64,000 nucleotides of DNA, taken from Micromonospora matsumotoense. GTDB lineage: Bacteria > Actinomycetota > Actinomycetes > Mycobacteriales > Micromonosporaceae. A program made the translations under genes and the position numbers. The notes below the pieces were generated by a model that was not told where the DNA came from, searched no databases, and saw nothing but the letters and a program-made list of their open reading frames with translations. Location of the stretch: assembly GCF_900091525.1 (NCBI RefSeq), contig NZ_FMCU01000011.1, positions 62,001-126,000 of the forward strand. The letters run 5' to 3'. Shown one piece after another: positions 48,699 through 56,158 of the stretch. Position 1 is the stretch's first letter. Each line of letters starts with the position of its first letter.

Positions 48699-49299
48699 GT
48701 CCGCGAGCCTAGCGTTCGGGTCCGACCAGGGGGTACGTCCCTTTCACCCCGGGCGGTGGGGATCAAGGGGGTCGACGCCGTACGGGACGATTTGCGATCG
48801 ATAGCTCACCGTCGATTTCATCGGTCGCCACTAATACGTTCTGGGACCAGCGGGAGAGCGGGAAACACCATCGCATGGGAGATCGGACACTCGGCCGCCA
48901 CCGGCGAGAAACCCTACGTCGCGCCGTGACCGCGAATCGCTACCGAGCAACTTCGACGACACTGGCACCATCGCGTCGACACGACTACGCTGCGTTCCGC
49001 AATCGGGTGATCCGTCGCACTCGCACGCCGGTCACCTCGCAGTTGCGGTAACCAGCACCCCTCGCCCGATGTCGTAAACCCGCTCGCTGCACCATTATCT
49101 AGCGTTAACGAGAACCGTCGGGAGCACTCAGCACTCCGTTTCCCCACGGAAACGGAAAGTCACCAACCCGCACTCAATTCTCACCTATCGCTCATAGTTA
49201 CATTTATACCTCCAAAATCGTCCTTACCGCACTTAGGCTGTCCCCTGTCAGCACCCGACCGGAAGGGTCGGGCGCAACGACCAGGGGAGGGCGAACGCG
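48699..49299. other. 600-base stretch without a gene, lower GC
   Basis: No convincing frame. GC falls near 49080-49220, with AT-rich patches such as TCATAGTTACATTTATACC. It probably holds the promoter region of the GGDEF-EAL gene, since TTAGGCT lies near 49230. Confidence 0.55.
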
Positions 49300-49323
49300 A
49301 TGTCCGCACACGAGTGGCTGTAG
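49300..49323 (+). CDS. possible 7-residue leader peptide ahead of the GGDEF-EAL gene
   Basis: ATG at 49300 encodes MSAHEWL and a stop at 49321-49323. AGGGGAGGG sits at 49283-49291, a ribosome site stronger than that of the main gene, which begins 75 bases later. A short stem, CCCGACC with GGTCGGG, lies just before it. This resembles a translated leader that could tune downstream expression. Confidence 0.4.
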   Translation: MSAHEWL

Positions 49324-49398
49324 ACGATTGTGGTGGCGGCGTGACCCCACGTAGCCTTGCCCTCTGCTCAGCGACACGGAGTGGTTGTCGAGGACACG

Positions 49399-51927
49399 AT
49401 GGCACGACCGGACGAAGGCAAGACGGAGGCCGAGCGGCAGCTGACGCTGCACGTCGGCCTCGTCTGCGTGGTGGCCACCGCAGCGGCGGTCGTCGCCCTC
49501 TACCAACTGGTCCATCTCGACCTCACCGGCGGCGACCTCACCCGATCCATCGCCCTGGCCTTCACGGCCGCACTCGGCGTCCGGATCAACTGGCGAATTC
49601 GTATTCGGGCAACGGTCCACGCAATCTCCTGGAGCGAGACGGCGATCGTCCTCGGCCTGGCCGTCGCCCCGGCGCCGCTGGTCGTCCTGACCACCGGCAC
49701 CGGCGTCGCGATCGCCCTGCTGTCCATGAAGCCCTCACCACTGAAGACCGCCTTCGGCATCGCCAAGAGCATGCTGCTGGCGGCCGGCGGTGGCGTCGCC
49801 CTGCACACCCTCGGCTGGTCGCCACAGGACACCGACCTCCGACACGTCATCGGCATGATCGGGCTCGCCTACGTCGTCGCGGTGGTCCTCGACGAACTGC
49901 TCACCCTGCCGGTCATCGCGATGGCCACCGGCACCCCGTTGCGCAGGCTCTTCTGGGACGACCTCGGGCTCCGCCTGACCAGCGCGCTGGCCCGGTTCCT
50001 CCTCATCGCCGTCACCCTGGTCATCCTCCAGGCCGACCCCCGGCTCCTGCTGGCCGTGCCACCCCTGGTGCTCAGCCTCCACCTGCTCTATTCCAACCAG
50101 GTCAAGTCCCGGACCGAGCAGCAGGCCTGGCAGCGCCTCGCCCGCACCACCGACGCGCTCAACGTGGTCGACCTGGACAAGGTCCTCACCACCGCCGTCA
50201 CCCAGGCCACCGAACTCTTCTCCGCCGACGAGGTCGAGATCGAGCTGCGCGACGCCGGCCGCACCGTACGCGGAGCCAGCGGCACCATCACCTACGACGG
50301 CCCCGCCGGCACCCCGAGCGAGATCGAGGGCACCGTCCTGCCCGCCCGGCTCGAAGGCCACGACCGGACGGCCGACGTCGGGATGCTCCGCCTCCGGTTC
50401 CGCGGCCCGGTACGGCTCAACGAACGCGAGCAGTACACCCTGCGTACCTTCGCCTCCGCCCTGTGCACCGCCGTCCGCAACGCCCAGGCGTACGCCGAGC
50501 TGGCCCGGGTGGCCGACGAGCACGCCCACGCCGCCAGCCATGACGCGCTCACCGGCCTGGCCAACCGCCGGCAACTGCTGGACCGGGGCACCGAGCAGCT
50601 CGACGCCCGGCACGCCGAGGGGGTGACCGCCCTCGTCCTGATCGACCTCAACCACTTCAAGGAGGTCAACGACACCCTCGGCCACGCCGCCGGTGACCAG
50701 GTGCTGATGCAGGTCGCCGACCGGCTGCGCGCCGCCGCCCGCGACGAGGACCTGGTGGCCCGCCTCGGCGGCGACGAGTTCGCCGTGCTGATGCGCGCCC
50801 TGCCCGCCCCCGCCATCGCCGCCCACCGGGCCGAGACCCTGCTCGGCGCCCTGCACGAACCGCTCGACGTGGACGGCATGCGGATCAGCGTGGAGGCCAG
50901 CGGCGGTATCGCGGCGGCCCCCGCCAGCGGCGGCATGCCGGAGCTGCTGCGCCGCGCCGACGTCGCCATGTACCAGGCCAAGCGGGCCGGCCAGCGGACC
51001 GCCACGTACGCGCCGACCCGGGACACCGCCGACCTGCGCCGGCTCACCCTCGGCGGTGAGCTGCCCCGCGCGGTGGCCGACCACGAGTTCACCGTCAACT
51101 TCCAGCCGCTCGTCGACCTCGGCAGCGGCGAGGTGACCGGGGCCGAGGCGCTCGCCCGCTGGCACCACCCCCGGCACGGGGTGATCGACCCGCTGCGCTT
51201 CATCGAGGCGGTGGAACGCTCCGGCATGCTCCCCGCATTCGCCGAGGCCATCCTCGACCAGGCGCTCGTCGCCGCCGTCACCTGGCGGACCGCCGGCTTC
51301 GACCTGCCGGTCTCGGTCAACGTCTCCCCCCGCAGCCTGCTCGACGCCCGCTTCCCCGGTGCGGTGCTGGCCCGGCTCCAGGCCCACGACTTCCCCCCGG
51401 ACCGGCTGGTCCTGGAGCTGACCGAGACGCTCACCCTCAGCCAGCTCGACGTGGTCGACCGGGTGCTGAGCCGGCTGCGCGACTCCGGCATCCGGCTCGC
51501 CCTGGACGACTTCGGCACCGGTTACTCCTCGCTCTCCCTGCTCTCCCGGATTCCGGTCCACGAGCTGAAGATCGACCGCAGTTTCGTCACCGCGATGGAG
51601 AGTTCCGCGGAGGCGGCGGCCGTCATCCGCTCCACCCTCGACCTCGGCCGCAGCCTCGACCTCGCGGTCGTCGCCGAGGGCGTGGAGAGCGAACCGCAGC
51701 GCCGCGCCCTCTGGTCCCTCGGCTGCGCCGCCGGCCAGGGGCACCTGTTCGCCCGCCCGCTGCCGGCCGGCGCGCTCCTCGCCGCCCTCCAACGCGGCTC
51801 CGGCGGCCGGCCCGGCACCCTCGCCACGCCACTGCACGACACCGGTTCGGTCATCCGACTCAGTACCCCCGGCCGGCGCCAGCCCGCCCGGAACCGCTCG
51901 ACCGGTCTGCCACACTTGCCGGCGTGA
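49399..51927 (+). CDS. diguanylate cyclase/phosphodiesterase (MASE-like TM, GGDEF, EAL)
   Basis: An 842-residue c-di-GMP protein. Residues about 15-235 form a membrane sensor with several helices, followed by a GAF-like linker (about 245-375, with ALNVVDLDKVLTTAVTQATE). The GGDEF domain keeps the intact GGDEF at 457-461 in RLGGDEFAVLM, and the EAL domain has intact EALAR (Glu583) in GAEALARWHHPRHG with DDFGTGYSSLSLLSRIPVHE and the KIDRSFV block. Both activities look possible, so the balance depends on the sensor input. ATG at 49399 follows GAGGACACG; GTG at 49381 is an alternative. The stop overlaps the next GTG. Confidence 0.93.
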   Translation: MARPDEGKTEAERQLTLHVGLVCVVATAAAVVALYQLVHLDLTGGDLTRSIALAFTAALGVRINWRIRIRATVHAISWSETAIVLGLAVAPAPLVVLTTGTGVAIALLSMKPSPLKTAFGIAKSMLLAAGGGVALHTLGWSPQDTDLRHVIGMIGLAYVVAVVLDELLTLPVIAMATGTPLRRLFWDDLGLRLTSALARFLLIAVTLVILQADPRLLLAVPPLVLSLHLLYSNQVKSRTEQQAWQRLARTTDALNVVDLDKVLTTAVTQATELFSADEVEIELRDAGRTVRGASGTITYDGPAGTPSEIEGTVLPARLEGHDRTADVGMLRLRFRGPVRLNEREQYTLRTFASALCTAVRNAQAYAELARVADEHAHAASHDALTGLANRRQLLDRGTEQLDARHAEGVTALVLIDLNHFKEVNDTLGHAAGDQVLMQVADRLRAAARDEDLVARLGGDEFAVLMRALPAPAIAAHRAETLLGALHEPLDVDGMRISVEASGGIAAAPASGGMPELLRRADVAMYQAKRAGQRTATYAPTRDTADLRRLTLGGELPRAVADHEFTVNFQPLVDLGSGEVTGAEALARWHHPRHGVIDPLRFIEAVERSGMLPAFAEAILDQALVAAVTWRTAGFDLPVSVNVSPRSLLDARFPGAVLARLQAHDFPPDRLVLELTETLTLSQLDVVDRVLSRLRDSGIRLALDDFGTGYSSLSLLSRIPVHELKIDRSFVTAMESSAEAAAVIRSTLDLGRSLDLAVVAEGVESEPQRRALWSLGCAAGQGHLFARPLPAGALLAALQRGSGGRPGTLATPLHDTGSVIRLSTPGRRQPARNRSTGLPHLPA

Positions 51928-53888
51928 CCGCCGCCCACCGCGCCGCCCGCCGCTGGCGGACCGTCGACACCGCCGCCGGCGGGCTCGCCCTCGACTTCGG
52001 CCTCTACGCGGTCTCCGCCACCTTCGCCGCCGTCACCGCCGTCACCGCCTCCGCCCTGGCACCGCACCGGGCCTGGGGGAGCATCGCCGCCGTCGGCTAC
52101 CTCGTCGCGACCCTCCTGGTCGCCGCCCAGTTCCTCAGCCGTCGCCAGCACCCGCGGCTGGCCGGCACCACCGCCCGCGCGGCGGTCACCGGCCTCGCCT
52201 GGGTCGGCACCGCACTGCTCCCCCTGCTCGTCCAGGCCGGGCAGCGGGCCGCTGGGCGGACCGACCGGGCCCAGGAGGAGGTGGTGGTGGTGGAGCACGC
52301 CGGCATCCGGCTCGCCGAACACGGCACCCCCTACCTCGGGCCGGAGGCCATCGCCGCGCTGCCCGCCGACGAACGACTGCTCGGCTACACCCCCTACCAG
52401 CCGGGGATGGCGTTGTTCGGGCTGCCCCGGGCCGCCACCGACGCCTGGTGGACCGACTCCCGCGTCTGGTTCGCGCTGGTCACCGCCGCAGCCCTGGCGC
52501 TGGCCGTGGTCGCCCTACGCCGCTCCACCCGACCCGTCGGAGGTCGGGCCGTCGGAGGCTGGGCCGGGGCACCGGCGGTGCTGCGCGGTGTGCAGGCGGC
52601 GACCGTCCTGCCGATCTGTGCGCTCACCCTGGCCACCGGCGGCGACGACCTGCCCGTACTCGCGCTCTGCCTGCTGGCGTTGGCCCTCGCCGCCGGCGGC
52701 CGACCCGGCCCGGCCGGGATGGCGGTCGGGCTGGCCGGCGCGTTGAAGCTCTTCGCCTGGCCGGTCGCGCTGGTCCTGATCTTCTGGGGGGCGACCCGGC
52801 GGGCCGGGCTGCGGGTCGCCGCCGGTGCGCTCGGCCTGCCCGCCCTCGCCCTGCTCCCCGCCCTGCTGGTGAATTGGGACGCGCTGGTGGAGAACGTGTT
52901 CCGCTTCCCGCTCGGCCACGGCCAGGTCACCAGCCCCGCCCAGTCCCCGTTCCCCGGCCACCTGATCGCCACCGCCCTGCCCGGTGGCCGGTTCGTCGCC
53001 GCCGCGCTGCTCGTCGCCGTGGGTGCCGCGATCGCCGTCCGGCTCGTCCGCCGCCCGCCGCGCACCGCCGTCACCACCGCGCTGATCTGCGGGTACGGCC
53101 TGCTCGCCGCGATCATGCTGATGCCCACCACCCGCTTCGGCTACCTGCTCTACCCGATCGCCCTGCTGAGTTGGGCACCCGCCCTGACCACCCGTCGGGC
53201 CCCGGTTCCGGCGAGTCCCCGGCACGCCCCGCCCGCAGGGCGTACACCTGAGAGCATGAGCAGCTATCGCGATCGGGAGGACGCCGGCCGGCGACTCGCC
53301 GAGCGGCTCACCGCCCTGGCCGGCCAACCCGATGTCGTCGTGCTGGGCCTGGTCCGTGGTGGGGTGCCGGTGGCCCGGGTGGTCGCCGACCGGCTCGGCG
53401 CGCCACTCGACGTGCTGGTGGTCCGCAAGCTCGGCCTGCCCTGGGCCCCCGAGGTGGCCTTCGGCGCGCTCGGCCCCGGCGGGGTCCGGGTCCTCAACGA
53501 CCAGGTCGCCGCCCGGCTCGACCCGGCCGACAGCAGCGACGTGCAACGCCGCGAACAGGCCGAACTCGACCGTCGGGAGGCCCGCTACCGATCCGGTCGC
53601 CCCCCGCTCGACCTGACCGGACGCACCGCCCTGATCGTCGACGACGGCTTGGCCACCGGCGCGACCGCCCGCGCCGCCGTACAGGTCGCCCGGCGGCTCG
53701 GTGCCCGACGGGTCGTCGTCGCGGTGCCGGTCGGCGCGCAGGAGGCGTACGAGATGCTGGCCGCCGAGGCGGACGAGGTGGTCTGCGCCCAGCACCCCGT
53801 CGACTTCGGCGCGGTCAGCGCCTACTACGACGACTTCCACGAGGTCGACGACGACGAGGTGACCGAGGCGCTGATCGCCACCGCCTGA
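51924..53888 (+). CDS. polytopic membrane protein fused in frame to a phosphoribosyltransferase
   Basis: A single 654-residue frame of two unrelated halves. Residues 1-440 are a polytopic membrane protein (about ten helices), similar in style to GT87/DUF2029 proteins, with HAGIRLAEHGTPYLGPEAIA, LLGYTPYQPGMALFGLPRAA and MAVGLAGALKLFAWPVALVL. From Met445 (ATG at 53256) the rest is a soluble phosphoribosyltransferase: DAGRRLAERLTALAGQPDVV, LGLVRGGVPVARVVADRLGA, and the PRPP loop TALIVDDGLATGATARAAVQ. In relatives these are usually separate, so the fusion may be recent or the second part may also be made from the internal ATG. The first GTG overlaps the GGDEF-EAL stop. Confidence 0.75.
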   Translation: MTAAHRAARRWRTVDTAAGGLALDFGLYAVSATFAAVTAVTASALAPHRAWGSIAAVGYLVATLLVAAQFLSRRQHPRLAGTTARAAVTGLAWVGTALLPLLVQAGQRAAGRTDRAQEEVVVVEHAGIRLAEHGTPYLGPEAIAALPADERLLGYTPYQPGMALFGLPRAATDAWWTDSRVWFALVTAAALALAVVALRRSTRPVGGRAVGGWAGAPAVLRGVQAATVLPICALTLATGGDDLPVLALCLLALALAAGGRPGPAGMAVGLAGALKLFAWPVALVLIFWGATRRAGLRVAAGALGLPALALLPALLVNWDALVENVFRFPLGHGQVTSPAQSPFPGHLIATALPGGRFVAAALLVAVGAAIAVRLVRRPPRTAVTTALICGYGLLAAIMLMPTTRFGYLLYPIALLSWAPALTTRRAPVPASPRHAPPAGRTPESMSSYRDREDAGRRLAERLTALAGQPDVVVLGLVRGGVPVARVVADRLGAPLDVLVVRKLGLPWAPEVAFGALGPGGVRVLNDQVAARLDPADSSDVQRREQAELDRREARYRSGRPPLDLTGRTALIVDDGLATGATARAAVQVARRLGARRVVVAVPVGAQEAYEMLAAEADEVVCAQHPVDFGAVSAYYDDFHEVDDDEVTEALIATA

Positions 53889-53917
53889 ACGCTGCGCCGA
53901 CCGGGTACCGTCGAACG

Positions 53918-54343
53918 ATGCAGCTCACCTGTCCCAAGTGTCGTGGAGAAATGCGCCAGTACGAGCGCAGCGGAGTCGTCATCGACCAGTGCGGCGAGTG
54001 CCGGGGGATCTTCCTGGACCGTGGCGAACTCGAAAAGCTGTTCGAGGCCGAGGCGAACTGGAACCAGCAGCGCGGCGCACCTGCGCCCGGCCAACCGGGT
54101 CCCGTCCCCGGTCAGCAGCACGTCCAGACGCCGGGCGGTTACCCGCCGCCTCCGCCACCGCCCGCCCCGAGCCACCAGCCGGGCTACGGCGCCGTACCGC
54201 CGCCCCCGCCCCCGCCGGGCTACCCGCCGCAGCCCGCGTACGGCACCCACGGTGGCTACGGTCACCAGCAGCAGCACCACGGCTACCACGGCCACTACAA
54301 GCGCAAGAAGCACAAGGGCTTCCTCGACGAGATGTTCGGCTGA
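53918..54343 (+). CDS. TFIIB-type zinc-ribbon protein with a proline/His-rich tail
   Basis: A 141-residue protein. The N-terminal zinc ribbon is CPKCRGEMRQYERSGVVIDQ and CGECRGIFLDRGELEKLFEA, with two CxxC pairs. The middle is Pro/Gly/Tyr-rich and the end is His/Lys-rich (HHGYHGHYKRKKHKGFLDEM) before FG. In relatives the role is unknown. A TACCGT box at 53906-53911, 6 bases before the ATG, gives a leaderless start. Confidence 0.9.
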   Translation: MQLTCPKCRGEMRQYERSGVVIDQCGECRGIFLDRGELEKLFEAEANWNQQRGAPAPGQPGPVPGQQHVQTPGGYPPPPPPPAPSHQPGYGAVPPPPPPPGYPPQPAYGTHGGYGHQQQHHGYHGHYKRKKHKGFLDEMFG

Positions 54344-54524
54344 CCGACCCGTCGCGGCCGGCCTGGCGCTCCACCGCCCGGCCGGCCGTCCCGACGCTCC
54401 GTGCGCCGCCAGCCGGCCCGTCGGCCGACCGCTCCCCGGTCGGGCCGGCCTGTCGCGATGCTCCCTGGCCGGCCGGTCGCCGACTGTCGTGCCGGACGGC
54501 GTCCCGCGTGCGACGCTGCACGGC

Positions 54525-55208
54525 ATGACCTTCGTCCGGCAGCACACCGCGTTGGCGCAGGCCTACGACGGCATCACCCGGGTGGTCGCCGACCTCGACG
54601 ACGACGCTCTGCAACGCCCCACCCGATGTCGCGGCTGGGTCGTCGCCGACCTGCTCTTCCACCTGCTCTGCGACGCCCAACGGGCGTTGGTCACGCTGGC
54701 CAGCCCCGCCGACGGTCCGGCCGACACCGACGACGTCAGCTACTGGCGGTCGTTCCCGGCGGGTGCCGATCCCGACGCCGCGGTCCGGCACGCGTGGTGG
54801 GCCCGCCGCTCGGCCGCCGCCTTCGACCGGCCCACCGGCGTGGTGCGGATCTGGGCCGACACCGCCCCGGCCGCCGTACGCGCGGCGGGTGCCGCCGACC
54901 CGCAGGGCTGCGTCACCACCCAGGGGCACGTGCTGCGGGTGCCCGACTTCCTGGCCACGCTGACCACCGAGGCCGTCGTGCACCATCTCGACCTCGTGCT
55001 CGACCTGCCCGACGCGCCGCGACCCGGTGCGCACGCCGTCACGGTCGCGGTCGCCACGATGGACGGCCTGCTCAGCGACGACACCGTCCGGCCCGCCGAC
55101 TGGGACGGCCTGACGTACCTGGGCAAGGCCACCGGCCGGCAGCCGCTGACCGACCGGGACCGGGTGGCGCTGGGCGAGGCCGCCGGCTGGTTCCCACTGC
55201 TCGGCTGA
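54525..55208 (+). CDS. maleylpyruvate isomerase-like (DinB fold) protein
   Basis: A 227-residue protein of the TIGR03083/MDMPI type, which in some actinobacteria uses mycothiol. The N-terminal helix pair contains LAQAYDGITRVVADLDDDAL and RCRGWVVADLLFHLLCDAQR, with a His that helps bind metal, and a later HHLDLVLDLPDAPRPGAHAV. The exact reaction is not known. ATG at 54525; the frame also runs open upstream but without a start that fits the family. It is followed at once by a low-GC segment with the homing endonuclease. Confidence 0.85.
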   Translation: MTFVRQHTALAQAYDGITRVVADLDDDALQRPTRCRGWVVADLLFHLLCDAQRALVTLASPADGPADTDDVSYWRSFPAGADPDAAVRHAWWARRSAAAFDRPTGVVRIWADTAPAAVRAAGAADPQGCVTTQGHVLRVPDFLATLTTEAVVHHLDLVLDLPDAPRPGAHAVTVAVATMDGLLSDDTVRPADWDGLTYLGKATGRQPLTDRDRVALGEAAGWFPLLG

Positions 55209-55236
55209 CGCTGAAGCGCGCAGAATGTAAACGCTA

Positions 55237-56152
55237 TTACTGCCGGGCGATCATCTGTGCGGCAATTTCTGCCTTCCGCGCGAGAGCCGGTTCAGCATTC
55301 AGGTAGAGGAGGGAGGCTATTCCCTCAGCCGGTCCACAGGTGGTTCCAACAGCACAGATCCTCTTGTGTGGACGCACCGACAGGCCACCAATGCCGTCAC
55401 TTTCGAGGAAAGCAACAAAGGCGGCCATGACATGCCACCTTCCGACCACTCTGAACTGAGAAAGAGTCCGACTACCCGGTGCCGCCCTTTCATAAATCCC
55501 CAACGAGCCGTCACCATCGACGACGCCACGCCAGAAGTCGCGCGGGAGAATCAACCGCTCGTCGATGGACTCACCGTATCTGCCCAATTCTATGAGCCGG
55601 TCCGCCAAGGTCTGCGACCGTACGGAGAATTGGCACGAGCCGTGAGTCGGACTTGTTTGAGAGATGCTGTTACCACAGCCCAGACAATCCCGTAGCGCGA
55701 CCAGTTGACTCCGATCTCGTTCAGCCAGGCCTACCGATATCTGCGGCATGTGACCTGGTCGGTAGCCTGACGCATCCGTCGGCGAACAGGAGTCCGATCC
55801 AGTAGCAAGTCTCGGGTGTCAGGCCATCGAAGGCGTCATGTCGCAAGCCCTGCGAGACTGACGAGATCTTGATTCCTCGGCGGGAAATCAGGCCACGAAC
55901 GGACGGCACCGTGACGCTGAAATCGGTGGCGATCTGCCCGAGGCTCGCTCCGTCGAGAAATCGTTCTATTACCTCCTCGCGCTGCGCATTCGTCAATTTC
56001 CCAGTTCGACGTGCAGGCACGCCACAACGACGGAGCATTCCTCGGATCGCTTGCCTTGCCACCCCGTCATGTAGGGCAATACTCGTGAGACTCTCCGCTT
56101 TCCGCACGTGCAACCATGTCGCTCCGCCGCCCAGCGGCCAGTCGCGTCCCAA
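55237..56152 (-). pseudogene. LAGLIDADG homing endonuclease, frameshifted
   Basis: Two overlapping frames on the minus strand together encode one homing endonuclease. The first (56152 to 55721) has two HTH-like segments (LTSIALHDGVARQAIRGMLR, DGASLGQIATDFSVTVPSVR) and the first motif in ETCYWIGLLFADGCV. The second (55749 to 55237) continues with MPQISVGLAERDRSQLVALR and the second motif DFWRGVVDGDGSLGIYE. The switch at about 55745 is a single-base frameshift, so the gene is probably dead. It begins immediately after the dnaB stop. GC is clearly lower than in its neighbours, a sign of recent arrival. It would have been a free-standing nuclease with its target nearby. Confidence 0.85.
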
Positions 56153-56158
56153 TACCGG

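Noticed and set aside
48914-49147. 77-residue minus-strand gene in the 48.7-49.4 kb gap
   Set aside because: No ribosome site or codon bias; product not protein-like.
49735-51915. 726-residue minus-strand open frame
   Set aside because: Antisense to GGDEF-EAL; product is Gly/Val/Ala-rich without motifs.
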